49,755 nt of DNA from an uncultured Clostridia bacterium (GCA_944376295.1 CALWCE010000013.1:1-49755), one strand, 5' to 3'; shown: positions 24,549-32,161, counted from the first letter of the stretch. The notes: a model not told the origin generated them from the letters alone. Numbers and translations: made by a program.

Positions 24549-24577
24549 ATTTTACAGGAAAACGGAAGAAAATGCAA
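24549..24577 (-). promoter_or_regulatory. Promoter of tRNA-Ser
   Basis: Minus strand TTGCAT (24577-24572), 17 bp, TAAAAT (24554-24549), 12 bp before the mature 5' end. Confidence 0.65.
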
Positions 24578-24679
24578 CCGATTTTGCCCGGCTATCCTTG
24601 TTTTTTTCAGAATTTCTCTGTCCGGCGGGAGGAAAACGTGGAGGGAAACGTCAGGTAATTGTATGGATTTTTTAAGCGT

Positions 24680-25447
24680 TCACGCCTTCGCATCCGAAAG
24701 CGGCACCTGTACCTCGTAGTTCCACTGCAAAATGCCCGTCAGCATGACCATTTCGACGAGAAATCCCGCCCCGTCCGCCTCTGAAAGCAGCCGTTCTCGC
24801 GTTTCTTCCCTCGTCTCTTCGGAGCAGACCATGGAAAGGTACTCCCCTGCGGGCAGCGTCGCTAAGTCCTCATCGGGCGCGAAGCGCGTGCAGACGGCAA
24901 ACATCCGCCGCTCACCGCCGCATTCATACACCCCCGCGGCATCCTCGAACGAAAATGCGTTCTTTTTTTCGCCCAGCTGTGCGAAGAAGTGGCGGTGGTA
25001 GTCAAAGAGCGTTCCGACCGTCGGCTCCAAAGGCGCTTTTAAGAGCAAGATCGTCCGTGCCGGCAGCATCTTTACGACGGGCCCCTCCGCCCGCGCCGAG
25101 AGTTTCCCTTCGTAGAACGCCCGCGCCCGCGCCATTTTTTCCTTGGCGGAGCGCAGCTCGTCCATCTTCTCATCCGCCCGCCTTTCGGCGGTACGCAGGA
25201 AGGCGGCGATCTCTTCGACATTCCCGAGCGAGAGCACCCTTCTGATCTCTTTGAGCGGCAGGTCCATGCACTTGAGTGCGCGCACGGCGGCGAGCTTGAC
25301 CAGCTCCTCTTCGGTATAACGGCGGTAGCCTGTCCACCTGTCCGCTTCGTGCGGACAGACGAGCCCGATTCGATCGTAGTGCCGCAACGTTTCCGCCGTC
25401 ATCCCGACGAGCTTTGCTGCCTCTCCCACGGTAAAAAATTGCTTCAT
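24680..25447 (-). CDS. MerR family transcriptional regulator with C-terminal ligand-binding domain
   Basis: 255 residues. The MerR winged helix is clear: FTVGEAAKLVGMTAETLRHYDRIGL at 4-28, then TGYRRYTEEEL and the LKEIRRVLS helix, followed by a dimerisation coiled coil (about 80-120). The C-terminal part (about 130-255) resembles a GyrI-like/BmrR-type effector domain (LFDYHRHFFAQLG, GVYECGGERRMFAVCT). Proteins of this kind sense drugs or metabolites and distort 19-bp-spacer promoters to activate them. ATG 25447 is used because the longer frame to 25480 would start inside the operator. It is divergent from the DUF4097 lipoprotein gene, whose promoter has exactly this operator arrangement. Confidence 0.9.
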   Translation of the reverse strand: MKQFFTVGEAAKLVGMTAETLRHYDRIGLVCPHEADRWTGYRRYTEEELVKLAAVRALKCMDLPLKEIRRVLSLGNVEEIAAFLRTAERRADEKMDELRSAKEKMARARAFYEGKLSARAEGPVVKMLPARTILLLKAPLEPTVGTLFDYHRHFFAQLGEKKNAFSFEDAAGVYECGGERRMFAVCTRFAPDEDLATLPAGEYLSMVCSEETREETRERLLSEADGAGFLVEMVMLTGILQWNYEVQVPLSDAKA

Positions 25448-25462
25448 ATCGGTGATTTTCCC

Positions 25463-25493
25463 TTGACCTTTGTGTAACACAAAGGTTTATACT
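25463..25493 (+). promoter_or_regulatory. MerR-type promoter with 19-bp spacer and 21-bp palindromic operator
   Basis: TTGACC (25463-25468), 19-bp spacer, TATACT (25488-25493). The perfect dyad ACCTTTGTGT-A-ACACAAAGGT (25466-25486) lies in the spacer, the hallmark of MerR-activated promoters. It drives the lipoprotein gene at 25543. Confidence 0.9.
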
Positions 25494-25494
25494 G

Positions 25495-25523
25495 ATGATA
25501 CCACAAAGAAGCGGGCGGGTCAA
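25495..25523 (-). promoter_or_regulatory. Promoter of the MerR gene
   Basis: Minus strand TTGACC (25523-25518), 17 bp, TATCAT (25500-25495). The start near 25488 abuts the palindrome, so MerR would repress its own transcription. Confidence 0.6.
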
Positions 25524-25542
25524 CCGCCCGAAAGGAGTTTTT

Positions 25543-26175
25543 ATGAAGAAGATTTTAAGTATAATGTTCGCCGTGACGCTCGCGGTGCTGCTGTGCGCGG
25601 GGTGCTCGAAGGAACAGTTCGCGGCAAGGACGTTTGAGGGGGAGGCGCAGACAGTCGTCCTCGACCTTGAGAACACCGCGGTGGAGGTAGTTCCGTCCGA
25701 GGACGGACAGGTGCGCGTCGCGTATTACGAGAGCGAAAAGCGCGGTCCTTCCATCGTCCTCGACGGGGGCACGCTCACTGTGACGAGCGACGGGGCGGGG
25801 GCTTCCCTCGGTGTGCTTCCCGAAGTTTCCTACCGCACCGTCAAGGTGTACCTTCCCGCAGGGCTTGCAAGCATCTCCCTGACGACGACGGGGGAGAGCG
25901 TCGCCCTCTCCGATATTTCGGCGGGCGAAGTCGCGCTCGACGTCAACGGCGGAGATGTTTCGTTCGAGCGGCTCGCTGTCGGCGTCTCGCTCGGCGTGAC
26001 GGTGAAGAACGGGAACATTGCGGGGAGCCTTCTCGGCGGGTGGGACGACTTTGCCGTCTCCTGTACCGTCAAGAAGGGGGAGAGCAATCTGCCCGAACGC
26101 AAGGAGGGCGGCGAGAAGTCACTCTCCGTCGACTGCAACAACGGTGACGTGGACATCGAACTGCTGCCCCAATGA
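25543..26175 (+). CDS. DUF4097-like lipoprotein
   Basis: 210 residues. It has a lipoprotein signal peptide with lipobox LLCAGC (Cys about residue 21). The mature part is a string of short beta strands (VVLDLENTAVEVVPSEDGQVRVAYYE, DVNGGDVSFERL, VTVKNGNIAGSL, VDCNNGDVDIEL), the repetitive pattern of DUF4097 adhesin-like beta-solenoid domains. It is anchored on the outer face of the membrane. AAAGGAG precedes ATG 25543; the 5' leader contains CGGGCGG-gtcaa-CCGCCCG just before it. Its promoter is a textbook MerR target, so it is probably induced by the effector of the divergent regulator. Biochemical role unknown. Confidence 0.75.
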   Translation: MKKILSIMFAVTLAVLLCAGCSKEQFAARTFEGEAQTVVLDLENTAVEVVPSEDGQVRVAYYESEKRGPSIVLDGGTLTVTSDGAGASLGVLPEVSYRTVKVYLPAGLASISLTTTGESVALSDISAGEVALDVNGGDVSFERLAVGVSLGVTVKNGNIAGSLLGGWDDFAVSCTVKKGESNLPERKEGGEKSLSVDCNNGDVDIELLPQ

Positions 26176-26192
26176 GATGCAGCAAAAGAGAA

Positions 26193-26236
26193 GCCGCCCC
26201 GCGGCGCGAAGTTTCGCGCCGCGGGGCGGCGGCTTC
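26193..26236. terminator. Very strong hairpin between convergent genes
   Basis: An 18-bp perfect stem (26193-26210 with 26213-26230, GCCGCCCCGCGGCGCGAA) with a 2-nt gap, followed by GGCTTCTG. It separates the lipoprotein gene from the convergent TetR gene. The T-run is poor, but the stem is exceptional. Confidence 0.7.
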
Positions 26237-26252
26237 TGTTATTTGTGCGCAT

Positions 26253-26912
26253 TCACTCTCCCGCGAAGGAGAAGACGAGTTTTTCGACGAGCGAACGCGC
26301 GAGCTCTGCGGTCGTGCAGCGGCGGTAGGGCACTTCGGCAAGCGCCATTGCCTCTTTCTGCTTCTTTGTCACCTCCGCATAGGGGTACAGCCCGAAGAGG
26401 AAGGGATAGAGGGCATAGAGGAATTCCTCCGCCTCCTCGTCCGTGGCGCGGGTGTGCGCTTTCAAGCACCGCCTGACCGCCTGCATCGACTTTGCGTACG
26501 TCCGCTTGAACGCGATGAGCTCTTCCATCCTGCTGCCCGCTTCCATATCATATAAATTCATGGAGAGCAGTTTGAGCATGCAGCGGCGGCGCTCCAAAAG
26601 CTGAGCAAACCGCGCGGGGAATTCTTTTGGCGCAAACTTCTCTTCGGCGAGGGCGTCAAGCTCCTTCGTCCAGGTGCGGTACTCCCGTTCGAGCAGGGCG
26701 AGGAAGATCTCCTCTTTGGTGCGGAAGTAGTTGTAAACGGACGTGCGCGTGAACGAGGTCTTTTCCCCGATCTTTAAGATGGTGACGTCCTTGAAGGGCA
26801 TCTCCTCATACAGCTGCGCGCAGGCGTCGACGATCTCTTCGCGGCGGGCGGCGGCGAGGGCGTCGGAGCTCTCCCGCTCCCTGCTGTTTTCGCTCACGGG
26901 CGGCTTCATCAT
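26253..26912 (-). CDS. TetR family transcriptional regulator
   Basis: 219 residues. The N-terminal HTH is REEIVDACAQLYEEMPFKDVTILKIGEKTSFTRTSVYNYFRTKEEI (given here by its parts: start near residue 24, recognition helix TRTSVYNYFRTKEE near 54-67). The all-helical C-terminal ligand domain is variable. Its start overlaps the stop of the alcohol dehydrogenase gene (ATGA), so the two are one operon. Two TGACAC-type palindromes in the operon promoter are the obvious operators. It probably represses the operon until an aldehyde, alcohol or related effector is present; the effector is inferred only from the neighbour. Confidence 0.88.
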   Translation of the reverse strand: MMKPPVSENSRERESSDALAAARREEIVDACAQLYEEMPFKDVTILKIGEKTSFTRTSVYNYFRTKEEIFLALLEREYRTWTKELDALAEEKFAPKEFPARFAQLLERRRCMLKLLSMNLYDMEAGSRMEELIAFKRTYAKSMQAVRRCLKAHTRATDEEAEEFLYALYPFLFGLYPYAEVTKKQKEAMALAEVPYRRCTTAELARSLVEKLVFSFAGE

Positions 26913-28078
26913 AAACTCTTTTTGAGGATATCGACGATCTCCTCGTGCGTCAGCACTTTATAGCCGCCCTCCATGACGAGCGTCGCCTTGGCGATGTCTT
27001 CGATCATGCCCTCGTTTGCGCCCAGCTCCGTGATGTTCATCACGAGCCCGAGCTCCTTCATCCAACCTTCCATGCAGGCAAGGCCCTCGTTTGCGATCTC
27101 CTCGTCGCTCTTTCCTGCCGCGTCCACGTCCCAGACGCTCTTTGCAAAGCGCACGAATTTTGCAAGGCCGTAGGGCATAATGTGGCGGTAGTAGGGAAGG
27201 GAGACGGCGGCGAGCGTCATGCCGTGCGTCGCATCGGTGAGCGCGCCCACCGCCTGCCCGAGCATGTGCACTTCCCAGTCGGTGTCCTTTCCGCAGGCGA
27301 TGAGGGTGTTGAGCGCCCACGTCGCCGTCCACATGATGTTGGAGCGCGCCTCATAGTCCTGCATATCGCGGACGGCGATGCGCGAGGAATGAATGAGCGA
27401 GTGCATGAGCCCTTCGGCGAGATAGTCGCTCGTGTTATCGTCCGTGCCCGAGAAGTACTGCTCGCAGATGTGGCTGAAAATGTCGTAGATGCCCGCGACC
27501 ATCTGATAGCGGGGCAGGGTGAGCGTGTAGACGGGATCGAGCACCGAGAAGCGGGGCATGACGCTTTCATCGGCAAAGACGTGCCCGATCTTGAGTTTTT
27601 GCGCCGTGTTGGTGATGACGGCGCCCGCGTTCATCTCGCTGCCCGTGCCGACCATCGTCAGGACGCAGCCGACGGGAACGATCTCACAGTCGGGCTCCTC
27701 AAAGCGGAGATAGTACTTCTCCCACGGGTCTTCGTTGCAGTGGACGGAGACGGCGAGCGCCTTCGTGTAGTCGCACACCGAGCCGCCGCCCACGGCAAGG
27801 AGCAGGTCTGCCCTGTGCGCGCGGGCAATTTTCATGCCTTCGCACAGCTTGTCGTAAGTAGGGTTGGGCATGACGCCCGAGATCTCCGCGACGTCCTTTC
27901 CGCATTCTTTGAGGATAGCGGTGACCGCGTCATAGATGCCGTTCTTCTTGATGGAGCCGCCGCCGTAGACGAGCACGACGTTCTTGCCGTATTTGGGAAG
28001 TTCCTCCTTCAGGTACTTGACGGAGCCTTCGCCGAAATAGAGCTTGGTGGGGTTGCAGTAGGTAAAGTTTCCGAGCAT
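26909..28078 (-). CDS. Iron-containing alcohol dehydrogenase (BDH/YqhD-like)
   Basis: 389 residues, standard length for group III alcohol dehydrogenases. The NAD(P)-binding part has VVLVYGGGSIKKNG, LLAVGGGSVCDYTKA and GCVLTMVGTGSEMN. Metal ligands are the Asp and His in YDIFSHICEQYF and the two His in VHMLGQ and ATHGMTLA. The GGGSVCDYTK form is typical of butanol dehydrogenase / YqhD-type enzymes that reduce aldehydes with NAD(P)H in fermentation or detoxification. GGGAGGAA precedes ATG 28078. It is transcribed with the TetR gene from a promoter with two operators. Confidence 0.93.
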   Translation of the reverse strand: MLGNFTYCNPTKLYFGEGSVKYLKEELPKYGKNVVLVYGGGSIKKNGIYDAVTAILKECGKDVAEISGVMPNPTYDKLCEGMKIARAHRADLLLAVGGGSVCDYTKALAVSVHCNEDPWEKYYLRFEEPDCEIVPVGCVLTMVGTGSEMNAGAVITNTAQKLKIGHVFADESVMPRFSVLDPVYTLTLPRYQMVAGIYDIFSHICEQYFSGTDDNTSDYLAEGLMHSLIHSSRIAVRDMQDYEARSNIMWTATWALNTLIACGKDTDWEVHMLGQAVGALTDATHGMTLAAVSLPYYRHIMPYGLAKFVRFAKSVWDVDAAGKSDEEIANEGLACMEGWMKELGLVMNITELGANEGMIEDIAKATLVMEGGYKVLTHEEIVDILKKSL

Positions 28079-28110
28079 AAATGTTCCTCCCGATTTTTTA
28101 TGGTTTGTGC

Positions 28111-28160
28111 TGACACGCTGTCAGCGGATATAGTATAGCACGGTTCTGACACGGTGTCAA
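28111..28160 (-). promoter_or_regulatory. Promoter with two TetR operators for the alcohol dehydrogenase operon
   Basis: Minus strand TTGACA (28160-28155), 17 bp, TATACT (28137-28132). TGACACGGTGTCA (28147-28159) overlaps the -35 and spacer, and TGACACGCTGTCA (28111-28123) lies just after the start site; the centres are 36 bp apart. This arrangement fits repression by the TetR protein of the same operon. Confidence 0.8.
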
Positions 28161-28209
28161 CGGTTTTCCGGAAAAAATCCCGCCTCGTTTTTGCGACGAA
28201 GATCGGGGC

Positions 28210-28238
28210 TTGCTTTTTTTGCCGCCGTGTGATAGAAT
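28210..28238 (+). promoter_or_regulatory. Promoter of the RyR-domain gene
   Basis: TTGCTT (28210-28215), 17 bp, TAGAAT (28233-28238). Divergent from the alcohol dehydrogenase operon. Confidence 0.55.
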
Positions 28239-28313
28239 AAAGGCGGCGGACAAGGGAGCTTTGCCCGCAGCCCCGAAGGGGGCGTTCAGACGAGCGAATA
28301 GGGGGACGCGGCA

Positions 28314-28598
28314 ATGGGATACAGACCCGAACCGAAAGATACGAGCAAGGTGGAACTTCCCGAAGAGCTTTTGGCGCTCACGGAGCAGATCGCGGAGAAC
28401 GTGCATGACGTATGGGCGCAGGGGCGCATCAGGGAGGGTTGGACGTACGGCGAAGTCAAGGATGAAAAAAAGAAGACGACGCCCTGTCTTGTGCCGTACG
28501 GCGAGCTGAGCGAGAGCGAGAAGGAATACGACCGCAATACCGCGCTGCAGACGCTCAAGCTGATCGTATCGCTGGGGTACCGCATCGAAAAGGCATAG
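28314..28598 (+). CDS. Small stand-alone RyR domain protein
   Basis: 94 residues that are nearly all one RyR domain (named after ryanodine receptors): YRPEPKDTSKVELPEELLAL, then IAENVHDVWAQGRIREGWTYG, then PCLVPYGELSESEKEYDRNT and LKLIVSLGYRI. The EN.HD.WA..R...GW.YG and P.LVPY..L...EK..DR signatures match the bacterial RyR family. Bacterial RyR domains are thought to bind nucleotide-like ligands, but for this protein that is inference. AGGGGGACG precedes ATG 28314; it has its own promoter. An RyR-like segment also ends the membrane protein at 38472, so it may belong to the same signalling network. Confidence 0.85.
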   Translation: MGYRPEPKDTSKVELPEELLALTEQIAENVHDVWAQGRIREGWTYGEVKDEKKKTTPCLVPYGELSESEKEYDRNTALQTLKLIVSLGYRIEKA

Positions 28599-28687
28599 GC
28601 GGCATTGCCTGCGGGAAGATGCGCGTTTCGTCGGGCTGAACGCAATGTCAAGCGCATGGACACCGGATGAAAATTTGCCTGCCCTGC

Positions 28688-28716
28688 TTGACAAGCGCGT
28701 TCGGGGCGCATATAAT
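28688..28716 (+). promoter_or_regulatory. Promoter of the small membrane protein gene
   Basis: TTGACA (28688-28693), 17 bp, TATAAT (28711-28716), full consensus. It excludes the in-frame ATG at 28667 and sets ATG 28748 as the start. Confidence 0.85.
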
Positions 28717-28747
28717 AAGGGGACCAAGAATAAGGAGGTCTCTTTCC

Positions 28748-29077
28748 ATGGGCAGAAAAGATTGGAAGAATACGCTCTCGGGCGTGTTCGATGTCATCGG
28801 CGAAGTGCTCGCCGTAGTGTATGTGGTCGTGTTCGCGCTGCTCCTCATCGATGCGCAATGGCCTTTTTTGAGCAACGTAGACTGGCTGTATGCGATCTTC
28901 AAGGGGATCTGGACGTACGGTGCGTTCATCATCGCCGCCGTCGTGGGGCTGGAGGCGATGATCAAGCGCAATTTCCTGCTCTTTTTGATCTTTGCGGCGC
29001 TGCTCGCCATTTGCGTCTTGTTCATCTGCTTCCCGGGAACGTACGAGAACCTTTTGGATCTTCTTCCCTCGAACTAA
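28748..29077 (+). CDS. Small three-helix membrane protein, unknown function
   Basis: 109 residues; I do not recognise the family. After a short basic N-terminus (MGRKDWKNTLS) there are three hydrophobic segments at about 18-40, 52-74 and 78-100. There is no cysteine pair, charged motif or known signature. AAGGAGGTC precedes ATG 28748, and the gene sits between a consensus promoter and a strong terminator, so it is an independent and probably well-expressed unit. Confidence 0.7.
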   Translation: MGRKDWKNTLSGVFDVIGEVLAVVYVVVFALLLIDAQWPFLSNVDWLYAIFKGIWTYGAFIIAAVVGLEAMIKRNFLLFLIFAALLAICVLFICFPGTYENLLDLLPSN

Positions 29078-29082
29078 AAAAT

Positions 29083-29112
29083 GACCCGCTTCTTGTGAGC
29101 GGGTCTTTTTTT
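29083..29112 (+). terminator. Terminator after the small membrane protein gene
   Basis: GACCCGCT-tcttgtg-AGCGGGTC followed by TTTTTTT, 5 bp beyond the stop codon. Confidence 0.92.
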
Positions 29113-29127
29113 GTGATGCGGGATCGG

Positions 29128-30603
29128 TCATTCGATGGGGGATAGGTCGGCGGAAGAGACGGTGTAGCCGTCCGTCACCCGGAGCGCCCCGTCGCGCTCA
29201 TAGCGGATGCGGATGCTGTCGCCCGCGCGCACGGTGAGGAGGATGTCGTAGATGTGGAAGGTGCGAAGGACCTCGTGCTCCGTGCCGTTCACGATGACGG
29301 CGTCGATGACGTCGCCCTCTTTGAGCCCCAGCGTCTCGGCGACCGAGCCCTTCGTGACGGAAGCCGCCGTCACTTCCTCTTCGATATGCCCGTAGCCCGT
29401 TTCGCCGTCATAGACATAGCGCGAACTTTGCGCCGTCACCGAAACGCCCAGCGTGATGCGGTAGGCGCCGTTCGTCGAATCGTCTTCATCGAGGGAATAG
29501 TCGATGATATTGTCGGCAATGCCCGTCACAAGGTCAAGGGGCACCGCGTAGTTGATGTTCTGGTCCTCCTTGCTGCCCGCGTTGGTGATGCCGATGAGCT
29601 CTCCGCTGAGGTTGAAGAGCCCGCCGCCCGAATTGCCCTCGTACAGGGGCGTGTCGATGCGGAGGGTGCGGTAAGAACGGCGCTTTCCGCCCATTTCCAG
29701 GGTGATCTCCTCGTACTCGGTGCTGATGATGCCCTGCGTCACGCTGATGCCCTCGCCTTCGGGGTTGCCGATGGCGATCGCGGTCTCGCCCACATAATAG
29801 CCGTCTGCAACGGTCACCGCCTTCACGTCGGGGTTGAGGGCGCGGAGCGCGGAGAGGGAGCCGCGCAGGACGGCGATGTCGTTCTCCATCGAGCCGCCCA
29901 CATATTCGAAGGCGACGGCGCTTTCGCCGTAGTCATATTCGGTGTAGCCGTCTTCGTCGGTGTCCGCCGTGCCGTCGCCGTCTTTATCGATGAGGGTGGG
30001 CTCGTTCTCGCTGCCGTAAAGGTAGCCGTGGACGGCGCGGGCGATGGTGCCGCCGTTCTTTTCCGTGTCGGCGTCCTCGTTGTAGACGACGTGATAGTTG
30101 GTCACAAGATAGGCGGTGTCCGCCTCTTCGTCGATGCGGTAAATGACGGCTGCGCCCGTCGAGATGACGACGTCGGAAACCTCCGTCGTCCCCCAGAAGG
30201 GGTTGAGGGAGAGCTGCGTTTCCACGCTTTCGGCGTAAATTTTCAGGGTGGAGTTGAGGCACGCCGCAACGGCCTGCGCGTTGGAATCGTCCTCCACGGT
30301 CAGATATTTTTTGAGCAAGTCGGAAAAGGAGAGCTCTTCTCCCGTCTCTTCGAGGTACGCTTCATATGCTTCTTTTACGGTGTTGCTGCTGTTTCCGGAA
30401 GCAGTTCCCGAAAGGACGGCAGAAGTGCCGTCCGAATAGAACACGGTGTATTGAGGCGTGCCGTCCGATGCCGTCGTCTGAGAGATAGAAGTCACATATA
30501 CCTCGTCGGAAGTGCCGCCCGTGGAGCACCCCGTGAGCGCCAGCCCTAAGGTGAGGATGCCCGCCGCCGTGCAGATGGCGGCCGTCTTTGCAAACTGCTT
30601 CAT
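29128..30603 (-). CDS. HtrA-like trypsin-fold serine protease, lipoprotein with PDZ domain
   Basis: 491 residues. A lipoprotein signal peptide ends in LALTGCS (Cys about residue 26). Residues about 100-360 form a trypsin-like domain with the triad His in VTNYHVVYN, Asp in MENDIAVLRG and Ser in YEGNSGGGLFN, and with IGNPEG as in DegP/HtrA proteins. A calcium-loop-like insert (DKDGDGTADTDEDGY) sits inside it. The C-terminal 110 residues form a PDZ-like domain (VTKGSVAETLGLKEGDVIDAV). It acts outside the membrane in protein quality control or processing. AGGAGGAA precedes ATG 30603. A TATAAT is present at 30678-30683 (minus strand) without a good -35. Confidence 0.9.
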   Translation of the reverse strand: MKQFAKTAAICTAAGILTLGLALTGCSTGGTSDEVYVTSISQTTASDGTPQYTVFYSDGTSAVLSGTASGNSSNTVKEAYEAYLEETGEELSFSDLLKKYLTVEDDSNAQAVAACLNSTLKIYAESVETQLSLNPFWGTTEVSDVVISTGAAVIYRIDEEADTAYLVTNYHVVYNEDADTEKNGGTIARAVHGYLYGSENEPTLIDKDGDGTADTDEDGYTEYDYGESAVAFEYVGGSMENDIAVLRGSLSALRALNPDVKAVTVADGYYVGETAIAIGNPEGEGISVTQGIISTEYEEITLEMGGKRRSYRTLRIDTPLYEGNSGGGLFNLSGELIGITNAGSKEDQNINYAVPLDLVTGIADNIIDYSLDEDDSTNGAYRITLGVSVTAQSSRYVYDGETGYGHIEEEVTAASVTKGSVAETLGLKEGDVIDAVIVNGTEHEVLRTFHIYDILLTVRAGDSIRIRYERDGALRVTDGYTVSSADLSPIE

Positions 30604-30764
30604 AATTTCCTCCTGCGCGCGGGGCGCGGTTTTTGCCGCTTTTTGCCGCTGCGCCCGTCCGCTTGTTTTCGTATTTGATTATACCCAAAAAAATGGAAGA
30701 TAGCGTTATCGCTGTATGTGTTTTTTGTTAAAATTGTGCGAAGAAAAGCGGGGGCGCCCCGCAT

Positions 30765-30920
30765 TGGCTCCCTTGTCTTCCCCTTGCCTCCCTCTTTGAG
30801 GGAGGTGGCAGGCGAGGAACGAGCCTGACGGAAGGGTTGTTTTACTCGCGTAGTTCCGACCTTTACAACCCTTCCGCCTCGCTTCGCTCGGCACCCTCCC
30901 TTGCACAGGGAGGGCGGGTG
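30765..30920. repeat. Dispersed palindromic repeat copy
   Basis: CCTCCCTC-ttt-GAGGGAGG at its left end, CTTCCGCCTCGCTTCGCTCG (30871-30890, related to the copies at 4663 and 17482) and CCCTCCCTTGCACAGGGAGGG at its right end. AACCCTTCC also pairs with GGAAGGGTT across the element. No gene is seen between 30604 and 30953. Confidence 0.65.
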
Positions 30921-30953
30921 AAAAGAGCATTTTCCCTTTTTTTATAAAATCTC

Positions 30954-30982
30954 TTGTGTTTTTCGCTCGGTTGTGCTATACT
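30954..30982 (+). promoter_or_regulatory. Promoter of structured leader RNA, copy B
   Basis: TTGTGT (30954-30959), 17 bp, TATACT (30977-30982). The predicted start, 30989, coincides with the first G of the outer stem of the leader RNA. Confidence 0.7.
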
Positions 30983-30988
30983 GCTCTT

Positions 30989-31173
30989 GTCACGCAAACT
31001 GAATAACGAAAAATAGTAAGGAGCGAAATAGGCATTTCGTATCCTTTTATTCCTTGCTATTTTTCGTTCCTCGTGAAGCAGAAATCTGCGTTGGGAGTTT
31101 GCGTGACAACAAATCGGGGATACTGAATGCAGGGCGTGTCCTCGGTTTGGGGGCACGCTCTTTTTTGCCCTGC
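30989..31173 (+). ncRNA. Structured leader RNA with pseudoknot and terminator, copy B
   Basis: Outer stem 30989-31000 with 31096-31107 (GTCACGCAAACT, 12 bp). Second stem about 31005-31022 with 31051-31068 (18 bp with one T-G). The apical region contains GGCATTTCGTATC (31031-31043), identical to copy A; its GCATT and GTATC can pair with GATAC (31119-31123) and AATGC (31126-31130). AATGCAGGGCGTGTC (31126-31140), also identical, begins a terminator-like hairpin, 31134-31141 with 31151-31158, followed by TCTTTTTT, and GCAGGGC can pair with GCCCTGC (31167-31173). An extra small hairpin GCAGAAATCTGC lies at 31078-31089. It is the 5' leader of the zinc-ribbon membrane protein gene. Class not recognised. 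Confidence 0.8.
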
Positions 31174-31201
31174 AAATAAAATTTTTTGGAGGGTGAGGGA
31201 T

Positions 31202-32161
31202 ATGATCTGCAAGAAATGCGGCGCGAAGTTCGAAGGCAACTTCTGCCCCAAGTGCGGCACGCCCGCAGAAAAGGAGCTGACCGTCTGCCCCAAGTGCGGG
31301 CAGGAACGAGGCGCGGGCGACCGCTATTGCCCGAAATGCGGCTACGATTTTGCCCGTTCCGATCGGAAGGAGAGCGTGAATTTCGGCGCGAAGGCGGCGG
31401 AGACCGTCAAAAAGGTGCCGAAGAAAGCGTGGGCGGCGATCGCGGCGATCGTGCTCGTTGTCATCGTGATCATTGTGCTTGTTGCCGTGCTTTCCAACAA
31501 GTTCCGCCTCGGCGTGGTGGAAAAGATCGGGATCGGCGACAGCCGCCAAAGCGTCATCGAGCTTTTGGGTGACCCGTATGACTATCGGGAAGGGAGCTCG
31601 ACGTTCACCTATTACAGCAATAATTATCTGAAGCTTTTGGAAAAGAACGACAGTTTCGACCCTGACGACATCGAGGATTGGGGCGACTTTGAGGACGCCT
31701 TCAATGAAGCGATGGAGCTGGAGCAGAAATTACAGACGGAAGAATACAAATACATCGAAGTGCGATTTGATGCGGAAGGTGATGTCACAAGCGTCGCGTT
31801 TGATAAATCGCGTAGTGAACAAACAAAAGATGAAAGCAAATCGATAGAACAATATGAAGTGCTCTCGGTTTCATATGTAGACGAGGGAGAATATGAGACC
31901 ATCTACAAGATATATTATCAAGACGGCAGTTATCGGTTAACGACAATAACAGCAGAAGAAGACGATAATGGCAATGATTTGATCTGGTATGATGCGTGGG
32001 GGCAGATCTCACTAATGACAAAAATACCATCCGGTGCGGCAGCTGCAACATCTTCTTATCCTTGGTCGTTTTTTACAATTGTTGTCGCCTTGGCAATTCT
32101 TATTCTTATCGCAACTGTTATTATGATGAAGAAAAGCGAAAAGAAAAAGTTTAAGATGTAA
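31202..32161 (+). CDS. Zinc-ribbon membrane protein with extracellular domain
   Basis: 319 residues. Two N-terminal zinc ribbons (CKKC at 3-6 with CPKC at 15-18; CPKC at 29-32 with CPKC at 43-46) are followed by a transmembrane helix (about 76-98), an external domain of about 180 residues starting IGIGDSRQSVIELLGDPYDY (a SmpA/BamE-like opening), and a second transmembrane helix near the C-terminus (about 290-310). The cytoplasmic zinc ribbons could bind protein or nucleic acid; overall function is unknown. GGAGGGTGAGGG precedes ATG 31202. The second half of the gene is more AT-rich than its start. Expression is probably controlled by the structured leader RNA upstream. Confidence 0.75.
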   Translation: MICKKCGAKFEGNFCPKCGTPAEKELTVCPKCGQERGAGDRYCPKCGYDFARSDRKESVNFGAKAAETVKKVPKKAWAAIAAIVLVVIVIIVLVAVLSNKFRLGVVEKIGIGDSRQSVIELLGDPYDYREGSSTFTYYSNNYLKLLEKNDSFDPDDIEDWGDFEDAFNEAMELEQKLQTEEYKYIEVRFDAEGDVTSVAFDKSRSEQTKDESKSIEQYEVLSVSYVDEGEYETIYKIYYQDGSYRLTTITAEEDDNGNDLIWYDAWGQISLMTKIPSGAAAATSSYPWSFFTIVVALAILILIATVIMMKKSEKKKFKM

